Shown one piece after another: positions 1-6,882 of a DNA stretch of 25,403 nt (positions are counted from its first letter, which is position 1; each line of letters starts with the position of its first letter). A model generated the notes under the pieces. It did not search any database and had not been told where the DNA came from. It saw nothing but the letters and a program-made list of their open reading frames with translations. Source of the DNA: a virus; IMG/VR virus record IMGVR_UViG_3300022843_000063, positions 1 through 25,403 of that record; one strand, given 5' to 3'. Position numbers and translations under genes: made by a program.

Positions 1-249
1 GCCACCTTTGTCTTTGAAAAAAGCAGCTGCAACAAGCTTGTCACCTTTTGTATATAGTTTCCAAAACGGCAACTTATCGATCATATCTTGTTTGGAAGCA
101 AATCCACTTCCTTTTATACCACCGATAGGAGAATAGGATTTCTGCACAATATCCCATGCTTGATCTACCCACTTTTCTCTATCTTTTTTAGATTCTGCGC
201 CTATAAAATTTTTATAGTTTTCTTCTATATAATGTTTAAATGTAATCAT
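1..249 (-). CDS. Unknown phage protein, N-terminal 83 residues (cut by window start)
   Basis: An open frame on the minus strand starts with ATG at 249-247 and runs off the window after 83 codons. It begins MITFKHYIEENY and later has an IKGSGF stretch, an MIDKLPFWKL stretch and a KLVAAAFFKDKGG stretch at the cut end. Its ATG overlaps the TGA of the upstream 1187-aa gene (ATGA, 249-246), so the two are translationally coupled and probably transcribed together from the late promoter at 3837-3844. I do not recognise the family; the alternating hydrophobic and charged C-terminal stretch looks like a folded soluble domain, and no signal peptide or membrane segment is visible. Coupling to a late gene suggests a virion or late function, which is inference only. 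Confidence 0.75.
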   Translation of the reverse strand, partial: MITFKHYIEENYKNFIGAESKKDREKWVDQAWDIVQKSYSPIGGIKGSGFASKQDMIDKLPFWKLYTKGDKLVAAAFFKDKGG

Positions 250-3200
250 ATTTTCAATATCTTTTCTAAGAATAGATTCTTATATTCGTTAGCCTCGGTG
301 CGATCCATTACTTCGGCAAATCTTATATCAAATCCTTGTGTTTTTTTAGTACCGTCAAATACTACCACCGGCCCTTGTGAGGAATAGTCAATATTATCTG
401 GTGGGATCAATTTACGCTCTAGTGCTTCTTCAAAATCCACAAATGATAATACTGGCTCACCTGTTTCCGTGTTCTCCGTGAAGATGGGTAGTAATCCATC
501 TCTAAATGTGAATGATGTTACACCAGTATTCATGTTCATTAAACTTCTTTCCTCTAGATAGTTCTTAAAGCCCTTTAATGCTTTTTCTTCATTAATATAT
601 TGTTCATATAATCTCTTATTAGATAGTTCTACTTCATATACTTTAAGTACTGCCAACTGTTTTTTAGGATCTCTAACACACCATTCCGGTGATCGTATAT
701 TATCACCTCCCAAGCCCATTGCCCTATAGTCAGGTCCTGAGCCTCTGGTAGTATCTAACTGACCCAATGTGGTGTCAACTTCTAGTATATAACCTTTACT
801 ACCTATTGATCTACCGAATCCCCCGTTACTGACATATTGCATTGCCTTATCAAGTTTATTTGAAAAATAAATTCCGGAACCTAACATTCTACCTACTACA
901 GATGAATCAGAAGACTTAATAACTTTAAAACCATATCTTAAAATCATAGAAGCTGCTATACCACCAGTACCGTGAAATGCTGGTGTTATTGTACCATCAC
1001 CAAAATTATTTTTTCTAAAATCATCAAATTCTGGATATTTTAAAGATGAGGTATAAACTTTATTAAACTTAGTGTATACATCTCCGTGGTTACCAGATCT
1101 AAATGACTTATTGTATAGTTTTGTTATTTTCGTAACGTCTTCATTTGCCAATGTTACTAATTCATCACCCAGCGCAGAAGATGAATTGATATTGGAAGCT
1201 TTTGCGCGATTAAAATAATCTTTCCATTTCTCGCCTCTTTTTCTTCTACCGACACTACTAGTCACTAATGATCCGAAGTTAATATCATTCATGGACAACA
1301 TGATTTTCATTCGCTTATCATCTATAGTACCAAATGGCTGTATTGCCCCAGTATTTACCTCATCAATTAATTTATTGGCGCCTATCAGACTGTCGCGTAT
1401 TTTACCAGTAACACCACCCGGCATCTGTTCCAATATATCTGAAACATAGTCCTCTAGATCGGTACCTATACTATCGTTTAATATACCAGTAAAGATTGAA
1501 ACAAATTCCGATTTTTCATCTCTAGTTCTGGTGTTCTTATAGTTATCCTGCGAAAAGAAGTTGGAATAATTATTTTTCTTTGCCACTCTAACAATATCAA
1601 GAATTTCATCCTTTGACATTTTAGGTAACAGGCGCATAATAGAGTTAAATGCTTGATCATTATCATACGTTGCTGGATTTTCTTTCATGAAGTCCAAGAA
1701 CATGTTTGAAATTTTAGATGTGTCATTTGACTTACGGAATAACCTAATCATTTCATTTCCAAGTAAAATTGCAAATCTTGGTAATGCTACTATTTCATCA
1801 TCAGTCATTCCAGTATTATTGAAAGTATTTCTAAGCATACTAAGAACTGATTCTTTAGTGTATGCTTTTAGTACTGGATCTGATAAAGAGTCGATGCCAT
1901 TAACTTCAATTTGAATTTCTATAACTTTTTTATCTGTGCTGTGCTTAGTTACTAGAGTTGCAAAATCAATATCAAGATCTACTAGTAATTTTTTTATAGA
2001 AGAACTTCTCTTTAGAGTATAAACACCAGCGTCTTTCATATACTTAGAATCCGTTAAACCTTTATCTAGTATATCTTGTTTATAATAAGCGGTAATTCCG
2101 GGTATTAATTTTATTGTATCTTTAACGCTATTATCATATGGTGCATATCTAAGTTCTAATAACTTACTTCGTATTTCAGGATACTTTGCATAGTCAAGAT
2201 TTATTAATTGATTAATATGTAAATTTAATGTTCTATGTAATGAGTAACCCGCAAAGGATGCAGGAGCTAAATCTTTTGCATCACTTATATCTAAAAACAA
2301 TACATCTAACAGACTAGCTATAACGCGATCTCCTTTATAACTATTTTTATATGTATCATTTATATATTGAAACATATCAGTAAATGTTTTATTCTGAGAT
2401 TCCGCAATAATAAGATAGTTGAATAATCCTTCATTTTTACTTCCACCATACCCAGACCATTCATCTAGGGTTAAGAACTTCATAAGATCCCGAATAACTT
2501 GCGGAGCAACACTATATTTTGAAGAATCAAGTACTGTCATATAGGCTTTTAAGTTTGCCGTGTCAACAAATTTGTCAATGGTACCAGAGGTTTCTTTTTC
2601 ATATATAAGTTTAACAAGTTTAACGCTAATCTTTTCATCAGATATTCCTACGCGCCCATATTTCGTACTTATGTGGTTTACAACTTCCGATTTGGTAACT
2701 TGTCGGTCAAATAAGTTTAAAGCATTGAGTTTTTCTGTTATTAAATTTATAGTAGGAGTAAGTTGTGTTAGTGTATTACTATATATTTTTGATACTTCTT
2801 CAGATATCATACCATTATCAAAGAATTTCTTGAAGTATTCTAAATCAGCTTTTCTACGTAGGACACCGGGGGAAACTTTCTTTACCAAATCAACATAATT
2901 TTCAAATGGCATACTACTTGAAAGGCCGTTAATACTAGTAGAAAATAGTGGCACAGTAGCAGAGAAAAACTTATCTGCACTTATACGAATTTGTAATTCA
3001 TTGAAAATATCAGGTTTAATATCTTTAGTTTTTACTTTAATAGTACTTATTGTTCCACTTGTAGATTGACCTGGTGTTGCTATAGTTAAAGGCGCATCTG
3101 TAGTTTTTGTAGTATCTATTGTTCCACTTGTAGATTTACTCTGGGTAGCAGCTACATTTTTTGATGGATCAACTGCGGTCCCGTCTGTCATTGCCTTTAT

Positions 3201-3809
3201 TTCGGCTGGTGTTCTTTTTATAAGCCTAAATTTCCTAGCAAAAACCCCAAACTCACCTGGTGTTTCAAGTTTCTTTAACTTACGTTTCAACAATACTGGC
3301 ACTGAGGATATATCAATGGTATCACCAGCATCTTTTTTAAGATCAGTTATTAGCTTTCTGACTTGAGGATCTTTAATGCTCTGTAAAAATTCAGGCTTCA
3401 TACCTGCGAGCCATTCAGCTACAATTGAAGTATCAATTGTTTGCATCTGGCCAAGTTTTGCTTTTGCTAAGAATCTGGTTATCTGGTTTACTATAGTGTC
3501 AGACTTGAAAAAACCTGCTTCGTGTGCAAGTTTTACTGCTAGTGACATATCATTATTATCATCATCTATTGATGAGAGTCGTACTTTTTTGTCCTGTCTG
3601 AAATATTTATTAAGCGCCCTTATATCTCTGGGATGTGAATTTGCATTAAGCATACCTAGTATACCTAGGAAATTGGAAATAAATATTTCTGCAATCTTAC
3701 CCTTATCTTTTAGTAAATCTTCTCTCTCTGCTGGAGTGGAATATATACTGTTTTCAAGTAGTTCCGGTAGCATAGATTCGTATGTATAATTAAATTGCGA
3801 AAAATTCAT
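246..3809 (-). CDS. 1187-aa late protein with C-terminal PARP-like ADP-ribosyltransferase domain
   Basis: The region of roughly residues 930-1065 reads as a PARP-type ADP-ribosyltransferase domain. It has H946 in AFHGTGG, Y981 in GSGIYFSNK and E1042 in SPEWCVRD followed by a VLKVYEVEL strand. This is the H-Y-E triad of the family; H binds NAD and E is needed for catalysis and chain elongation in PARP1. The H-to-Y gap of 35 residues fits known PARPs, and the Y-to-E gap of 61 fits the short (tankyrase-like) forms. The first ~900 residues and the last ~120 are not recognised; a Thr/Ser-rich linker at about 222-262 carries two STSGTI repeats. T4 packages a different ART, Alt, in its head and injects it to modify host RNA polymerase, so a virion-borne effector is plausible. 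A T4-type late promoter lies 27 nt upstream, and AGGA sits 8 nt before the ATG. Base composition is AT-rich like the rest of the phage. The domain call is confident from motifs; substrate and packaging are inference. Confidence 0.85.
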   Translation of the reverse strand: MNFSQFNYTYESMLPELLENSIYSTPAEREDLLKDKGKIAEIFISNFLGILGMLNANSHPRDIRALNKYFRQDKKVRLSSIDDDNNDMSLAVKLAHEAGFFKSDTIVNQITRFLAKAKLGQMQTIDTSIVAEWLAGMKPEFLQSIKDPQVRKLITDLKKDAGDTIDISSVPVLLKRKLKKLETPGEFGVFARKFRLIKRTPAEIKAMTDGTAVDPSKNVAATQSKSTSGTIDTTKTTDAPLTIATPGQSTSGTISTIKVKTKDIKPDIFNELQIRISADKFFSATVPLFSTSINGLSSSMPFENYVDLVKKVSPGVLRRKADLEYFKKFFDNGMISEEVSKIYSNTLTQLTPTINLITEKLNALNLFDRQVTKSEVVNHISTKYGRVGISDEKISVKLVKLIYEKETSGTIDKFVDTANLKAYMTVLDSSKYSVAPQVIRDLMKFLTLDEWSGYGGSKNEGLFNYLIIAESQNKTFTDMFQYINDTYKNSYKGDRVIASLLDVLFLDISDAKDLAPASFAGYSLHRTLNLHINQLINLDYAKYPEIRSKLLELRYAPYDNSVKDTIKLIPGITAYYKQDILDKGLTDSKYMKDAGVYTLKRSSSIKKLLVDLDIDFATLVTKHSTDKKVIEIQIEVNGIDSLSDPVLKAYTKESVLSMLRNTFNNTGMTDDEIVALPRFAILLGNEMIRLFRKSNDTSKISNMFLDFMKENPATYDNDQAFNSIMRLLPKMSKDEILDIVRVAKKNNYSNFFSQDNYKNTRTRDEKSEFVSIFTGILNDSIGTDLEDYVSDILEQMPGGVTGKIRDSLIGANKLIDEVNTGAIQPFGTIDDKRMKIMLSMNDINFGSLVTSSVGRRKRGEKWKDYFNRAKASNINSSSALGDELVTLANEDVTKITKLYNKSFRSGNHGDVYTKFNKVYTSSLKYPEFDDFRKNNFGDGTITPAFHGTGGIAASMILRYGFKVIKSSDSSVVGRMLGSGIYFSNKLDKAMQYVSNGGFGRSIGSKGYILEVDTTLGQLDTTRGSGPDYRAMGLGGDNIRSPEWCVRDPKKQLAVLKVYEVELSNKRLYEQYINEEKALKGFKNYLEERSLMNMNTGVTSFTFRDGLLPIFTENTETGEPVLSFVDFEEALERKLIPPDNIDYSSQGPVVVFDGTKKTQGFDIRFAEVMDRTEANEYKNLFLEKILKI
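3048..3136 (-). repeat. Direct repeat in the PARP-protein linker
   Basis: A perfect 20-bp direct repeat (TATTGTTCCACTTGTAGATT on the plus strand) occurs at 3048-3067 and 3117-3136, a 69-bp (23-codon) period. It encodes STSGTI twice, beginning at residues S226 and S249, in a Thr/Ser-rich stretch that looks like a flexible linker between the N-terminal region and the rest of the protein. Confidence 0.8.
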
Positions 3810-3836
3810 TTTCTGGGTCCTGTATTACATTGCATT

Positions 3837-3844
3837 TATTTATA
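3837..3844 (-). promoter_or_regulatory. T4-type late promoter box
   Basis: The minus strand reads TATAAATA, the T4 late -10 box recognised by gp55 with the gp45 clamp, both of which are encoded in this window. It lies 27 nt upstream of the ATG of the PARP-domain gene, leaving a short leader that contains an AGGA ribosome binding site. No TTGACA-type element is paired with it. Confidence 0.75.
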
Positions 3845-3868
3845 CAAACTAGATCTCAGGAGATATAT

Positions 3869-4009
3869 TTACCCTAACATGCTTCGTATTTCAATAAGAA
3901 TATTTATGGTTAGTATAAAGAACCAAAAGATTGACATGAAAGCATAGTAATACCAATCTTTATGCATAACATAAAGTGTTATAGTGATAAGTGCAAACAC
4001 AAATATCAC
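3869..4009 (-). CDS. Possible 46-aa membrane peptide
   Basis: Between cca and the PARP-domain gene the minus strand is open for 46 codons from a GTG at 4009-4007 to TAA at 3871-3869. The product is very hydrophobic: two candidate membrane helices (VIFVFALITITLYV and AFMSIFWFFILTINILI) flank a short HKDWYYY turn, and the tail IEIRSMLG is charged. There is no ATG at the front of the frame and no clear ribosome binding site before the GTG, so the start is uncertain and the ORF may be fortuitous. In favour: composition is strongly membrane-like and it fills the otherwise empty 240-bp gap. Confidence 0.3.
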   Translation of the reverse strand: MIFVFALITITLYVMHKDWYYYAFMSIFWFFILTINILIEIRSMLG

Positions 4010-4049
4010 TATATAAGATAAAGTAATTATTTTATTTTTCCTATGTGAA

Positions 4050-4075
4050 GTTCAGGCGGACTTAGCCGCCTGAAC
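4050..4075 (-). terminator. GC-rich hairpin over the cca stop codon (terminator-like, no U-tract)
   Basis: A perfect 10-bp inverted repeat, GTTCAGGCGG at 4050-4059 and CCGCCTGAAC at 4066-4075, with a 6-nt loop, spans the last codons and TGA of cca. It is the most stable hairpin seen in the left arm. On the minus strand it is followed by TTCACATAGG rather than a run of T, so it is not a textbook intrinsic terminator; it may weaken read-through or protect the mRNA 3' end. Confidence 0.5.
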
Positions 4076-5263
4076 ACGAGCACGGAACATACCGTCCTTG
4101 ATTTTATTTGTGTTAGTCTCTCCAGTTGGAAAGACATCAGCAAACTTTACTGCACGGACTGCGTTGAAAACATCAACAACTTTTACCAGATGATCTACAT
4201 TATCATCTTGGCTACCCAGGCGACCACGTTCATCACATTGGCCCAGACGATGCAGCAGATCAACAACTTCGGTATCGTTAAACGCACCCATTGCCATGAA
4301 CATTTTTACAAATGTCTTAGGGTTCAGTTCATCCAGTCGATGTGCGTTCATGTGAAATTTCGTGACACTCATCAGTCTATCCCGCATTTTCACAGGAACA
4401 CTCAGCCGATTGCAGAAGTTTTCTACAACAGGAACACCCTTTACATCATGGCCAAAGTGCTTAGGCAGTTTATCTCTGGGTGTCAGCCCTTTACCGAAGT
4501 CATGTACCAGTGCAGCCATTCTTGTTTCCAGATCAAACCCTGCACGAGCAGCAGCTGTCAGTACCAAAAGCGAATGCTCATAGCTGTTGCCCTCTGGGTG
4601 CCAACGGAATGCTTCCAGCGCAGTCTTCAGTCTGTATACTTCTGGGAACACTATATGCAGAGCATCTGTTTCCAGCAGAGTATCAAAGAACAGCCGAGGA
4701 TGGGGTTCCATCAAGGCACGACTCAGTTCTTTCCAAACACGCTCCGAAGTCAGTTCATTCAGAACACCCGCTTTTGCCATCTGGGAAACCAGAGTAACAG
4801 TTTCAGGAGCAACCGTCCAGTCCGGGCCGAACCGAGCACGGAACCGAGCCAGTCGCAGTACACGAACTGGATCTTCGCGGAAAGCATCCGATGTGTGTCG
4901 CAGAACTTTATCTTTCAGATCTTGAACTCCATTGAATGGATCGACAACATTGTTATCTTCATCCATTGCCATAGAATTGGTCGTCAGGTCTCGTCTTGAC
5001 AAGTCTTGCTCGAGAGTTACATCAGGTGTAAATTCCGATGTAAAGCCCAAATAACCAGCGCCTGTTTTCTTTTCTCTGCGAGCAAGTGCATATTCATCAC
5101 CCGTTTCTGGGTGCAGGTAAACTGGAAAATCTGCGCCTACTTTTTCAAACCCCGCTGCAAGCATGTCTTCGTGAGTAGAACCAACTACCACGAAGTCTTG
5201 ATCTTCTGGATCTTTATCCATCAGCATGTCTCTTACCGCGCCGCCGACTAGAAATTTTTGCAT
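4052..5263 (-). CDS. cca: CCA-adding enzyme (tRNA nucleotidyltransferase) with HD domain
   Basis: The product adds or repairs the 3' CCA end of tRNAs. The nucleotidyltransferase head has GGAVRD at 7-12, the metal-binding D21-x-D23, RRDLT at 90-94 and EDPVRVLRLARFR at 130-142. A C-terminal HD phosphohydrolase domain has H254-D255 in LVHDFGKG. The whole 403-aa protein aligns by eye with the bifunctional E. coli type Cca (412 aa). ATG at 5263-5261 is chosen because AAGGA sits just upstream; an earlier in-frame ATG at 5281 lies next to the -10 box and would fall at or before the transcription start. The gene is visibly GC-richer than its neighbours: three hand-counted 60-bp lines gave 63, 53 and 47% against 30% for one line of the adjacent PARP gene, suggesting recent acquisition from a bacterium. 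It has its own promoter (5288-5316) and a 3' hairpin. No tRNA gene was recognised in the window; phage tRNAs may lie elsewhere. Confidence 0.95.
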   Translation of the reverse strand: MQKFLVGGAVRDMLMDKDPEDQDFVVVGSTHEDMLAAGFEKVGADFPVYLHPETGDEYALARREKKTGAGYLGFTSEFTPDVTLEQDLSRRDLTTNSMAMDEDNNVVDPFNGVQDLKDKVLRHTSDAFREDPVRVLRLARFRARFGPDWTVAPETVTLVSQMAKAGVLNELTSERVWKELSRALMEPHPRLFFDTLLETDALHIVFPEVYRLKTALEAFRWHPEGNSYEHSLLVLTAAARAGFDLETRMAALVHDFGKGLTPRDKLPKHFGHDVKGVPVVENFCNRLSVPVKMRDRLMSVTKFHMNAHRLDELNPKTFVKMFMAMGAFNDTEVVDLLHRLGQCDERGRLGSQDDNVDHLVKVVDVFNAVRAVKFADVFPTGETNTNKIKDGMFRARVQAAKSA

Positions 5264-5287
5264 GTTGTATTCCTTATTCATAATAAG

Positions 5288-5316
5288 AATATATACCGAT
5301 TCGGGATAAATGTCAA
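5288..5316 (-). promoter_or_regulatory. Sigma70-type early promoter for cca
   Basis: On the minus strand, TTGACA (5316-5311), a 17-nt spacer and TATATT (5293-5288) form a near-consensus promoter about 25 nt upstream of the cca ATG. The spacer ends CCCGAATCGGTA, which contains the small inverted repeat CCGA-A-TCGG shared with the promoters at 5906-5934 and 6883-6911. Confidence 0.8.
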
Positions 5317-5329
5317 CAATTAATTAAAT

Positions 5330-5509
5330 TCACCATTTAAGGCCACGGTTAATTTCTTCTTCAGTAAACTGCCCTCCCATGCGGTCAGGATTTAATTGCC
5401 ATCCCATTCTATAAATCTGATCTTCTAGTTCTTTTATAGTGCATTGAGCATTCAGAGCAAGAATAATCAATTCCTCATTTGTCATATCTTCCAAGCGTTT
5501 ATTAGTCAT
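5330..5509 (-). CDS. Small unknown protein, 59 aa
   Basis: The likely start is ATG at 5509-5507, which overlaps the stop of the upstream lipoprotein gene by 8 bases (ATGACTAA), implying translational coupling. The product begins MTNKRLEDMTNEEL, has an amphipathic, probably helical or coiled-coil stretch (ALNAQCTIKELEDQIYRMGW) and ends in an acidic tail with FTEEEINRGLKW. The frame stays open upstream to 5641, but that part overlaps the lipoprotein gene in another frame and looks non-coding. I do not recognise the family. It is the last gene of the three-gene unit started at 5906-5934. Confidence 0.6.
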   Translation of the reverse strand: MTNKRLEDMTNEELIILALNAQCTIKELEDQIYRMGWQLNPDRMGGQFTEEEINRGLKW

Positions 5510-5693
5510 AGCATTCCATTTCATAGTGCAAACAATCGTCAATGTATTCCGGATCATACTTTGTATAGATATATTCAAGATACTCCTGATGAGCATGAAA
5601 GTCTTGTTCTGCTTTAAGATGAGCTTGAAGATCACTATCATATGATGCGCAAGCAGAGAGCAAGATTACGGATGTAAGTGCTAGATATTTCAT
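5502..5693 (-). CDS. Small lipoprotein, 63 aa
   Basis: The N-terminus is a bacterial lipoprotein signal: MKYLALTSVILLSAC, with a lipobox LSAC and the lipidated cysteine at position 15. The mature part of about 48 residues is polar and rich in Tyr, His, Glu and Asp (QAHLKAEQDFHAHQEYLEY), ending ECYD. A strong AAGGGGA ribosome binding site lies just before the ATG. Phage lipoproteins of this size include outer-membrane spanins and superinfection-exclusion proteins. No partner inner-membrane spanin is seen beside it, and spanins of the Rz1 kind are usually proline-rich, so an exclusion or other envelope role is equally possible. It is the middle gene of a unit of three small genes. Confidence 0.75.
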   Translation of the reverse strand: MKYLALTSVILLSACASYDSDLQAHLKAEQDFHAHQEYLEYIYTKYDPEYIDDCLHYEMECYD

Positions 5694-5704
5694 TTTATTT
5701 CCCC

Positions 5705-5875
5705 TTAGGAAGCTGTAAAGAAAATGTTAAAGTCGGTCAGAAGGTTTTTATAAACATCACCATTAAAGGTGTAAAATGGGCCGTTTGCTTTTGCAATTTG
5801 ATCGCCATAGAATACTGTGTCTGCATCCCAAACCCAATTTTCTTTGAACTGCTGCATATTTACACTGATCTTCAT
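5705..5875 (-). CDS. Small unknown protein, 56 aa
   Basis: A 56-codon frame on the minus strand starts with ATG at 5875-5873, preceded by AAAAGGA at a good distance, and ends with TAA at 5707-5705. It begins MKISVNMQQFKENWVWDADT, continues with VFYGDQIAKANGPFYTFNG and ends LLTDFNIFFTAS. It is rich in aromatic residues, with no signal peptide. Its stop is 11 bases before the lipoprotein ATG, and the downstream gene's ribosome binding site overlaps its last codons. It is the first gene after the promoter at 5906-5934. Family not recognised; its reality rests on promoter, ribosome binding site and tight packing. Confidence 0.65.
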   Translation of the reverse strand: MKISVNMQQFKENWVWDADTVFYGDQIAKANGPFYTFNGDVYKNLLTDFNIFFTAS

Positions 5876-5905
5876 AGTAAGTATCCTTTTATTACTTATA
5901 TTATG

Positions 5906-5934
5906 ATACTATACCGATTCGGGCTGTGTGTCAA
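5906..5934 (-). promoter_or_regulatory. Sigma70-type early promoter inside the 3' end of the cREC gene
   Basis: On the minus strand, TTGACA (5934-5929), a 17-nt spacer and TAGTAT (5911-5906) form the promoter. The spacer ends CCCGAATCGGTA, identical over 12 bases to the cca promoter. The element encodes the last codons of the upstream receiver-domain gene, and its -10 box contains that gene's TAG stop. It drives the three small genes 5875 to 5330. Confidence 0.75.
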
Positions 5935-6274
5935 CAAATTTAATAAAATTATCCATATAAGTTCTAATGTTTTCAGCTCCTACAGGATTCTTTGAATGTA
6001 CTCTATATTCAAAGCCAACTGGTAGTTTTTCACCATCCATTACCATTTCGCATAGCTTCTTTGCAATTTCGTAACCAGTTCTTTGATTCATCCCAAGGTC
6101 ATGATCAAAGCTTATTAATACAGGAATACCATAAGATAAAATAAAATCAATAGTTTTATCCCAATTACGAGTAATGATCCAGTCAGCATCGCGGTAGAGT
6201 GCTTGATCTTGCCAAGTTCCCCACTTTACATCTTGTGGATCACGCTCATCATCAATGAACAATTTAAATTCCAT
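5909..6274 (-). CDS. cREC-type receiver-domain protein (predicted cyclic-phosphate processing), 121 aa
   Basis: The protein is one small Rossmann-like receiver domain. It shows the acidic cluster DDE at 8-10 in LFIDDERDP, a W-x-W motif with TRNWDKTIDF at 35-44, SFDHDLG at 55-61, and VHSKNPVGAENI at 92-103. This pattern (DDER..., SxDHDLG, VHSxNPVGxxN) is what I recall for the cREC family, proposed by Aravind and co-workers to process cyclic phosphate ends in RNA repair; that activity is a prediction, not shown here. ATG at 6274-6272 is preferred over a GTG at 6292 because AAGG sits 8 nt upstream. The 188-aa gene lies immediately upstream and is probably co-transcribed from 6883-6911. The stop overlaps the -10 box of the next promoter. 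Context with the CCA-adding enzyme fits a role in RNA or tRNA maintenance. Confidence 0.75.
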   Translation of the reverse strand: MEFKLFIDDERDPQDVKWGTWQDQALYRDADWIITRNWDKTIDFILSYGIPVLISFDHDLGMNQRTGYEIAKKLCEMVMDGEKLPVGFEYRVHSKNPVGAENIRTYMDNFIKFVDTQPESV

Positions 6275-6288
6275 ATCTACTACCTTTC

Positions 6289-6855
6289 TCACATTATCAT
6301 CAATTCTTTACCCTGATTTGAAATCAGTTTGTCAAGTTTATATGTGCTAACATCAAAGATATCCATTAATTCTTTTTTGCTTTTATAATACCGAATACCT
6401 TCTATTTCATACCAATTTTTGATCCCATCGTAGCGAACCAATTTTACACCCGCTTCAGCATATGCTTGTTCCCAGGTTAGATCATCATTATTTTGATATT
6501 TTACTAATTCCATATTTTCGGCATGAGTTGTATAGTGAACCTTACATGATTCCATAACAAAGTCAAAAATATCTGAACTAGATTCGTTGGTTTCAATCAT
6601 ATTCAGGATTTTCTTAGCACAGTTTGCGCGGCCGTTATAATGTTCACGAGTCATGAGAGTCGTAAGGCCTTTGAACTCTTTGATAGCTTGCAAAGAAGTA
6701 TAACCTGAGTAGATAGGTTTTAAGTCATGCAGTGTATGACGGATCATTCCATATGCCCAGTCAAGGTCCATGCCGCGGGCTGTGCACATTTCGTGTAACA
6801 CAAAGCAAACACGAACAAAACCTTCATAGTCATCACGTCTAGTAGTCTCAGTCAT
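6289..6855 (-). CDS. Unknown phage protein, 188 aa
   Basis: The frame starts with ATG at 6855-6853, behind AAAAAGGA. The protein has a helical N-terminal part (YEGFVRVCFVLHEMC, residues ~10-24) with several Cys and His residues. Its C-terminus (YEIEGIRYYKSKKELMDIFDVSTYKLDKLI, ~149-179) looks like a small helix-turn-helix of the sort that follows a NUMOD or restriction-like module, though this is only a resemblance. No catalytic motif was recognised. It is the first gene after the promoter at 6883-6911 and ends 15 bases before the ATG of the receiver-domain gene. Function unknown. Confidence 0.75.
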   Translation of the reverse strand: MTETTRRDDYEGFVRVCFVLHEMCTARGMDLDWAYGMIRHTLHDLKPIYSGYTSLQAIKEFKGLTTLMTREHYNGRANCAKKILNMIETNESSSDIFDFVMESCKVHYTTHAENMELVKYQNNDDLTWEQAYAEAGVKLVRYDGIKNWYEIEGIRYYKSKKELMDIFDVSTYKLDKLISNQGKELMIM

Positions 6856-6872
6856 ATTTATATCCTTTTTAA

Positions 6873-6880
6873 TATAAATA
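6873..6880 (+). promoter_or_regulatory. T4-type late promoter box for the tail-tube-like gene
   Basis: TATAAATA on the plus strand, 45 nt upstream of the structural gene's ATG, matches the gp55-dependent late consensus. It overlaps the start region of the divergent minus-strand early promoter. Confidence 0.7.
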
Positions 6881-6882
6881 GT

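Noticed and set aside
3930-3960. TTGACA on the plus strand at about 3931
   Set aside because: No acceptable -10 box at 16-18 nt and no plus-strand gene downstream.
4190-4999. Long plus-strand frame (269 codons) opposite cca
   Set aside because: It is the antisense shadow of the GC-rich cca gene; its composition is not protein-like and it has no ribosome binding site or promoter.
6855-6862. TATAAATA on the minus strand at the start codon of the 188-aa gene
   Set aside because: Transcription from it would begin inside the gene and the bases are explained by the ribosome binding site and ATG context.
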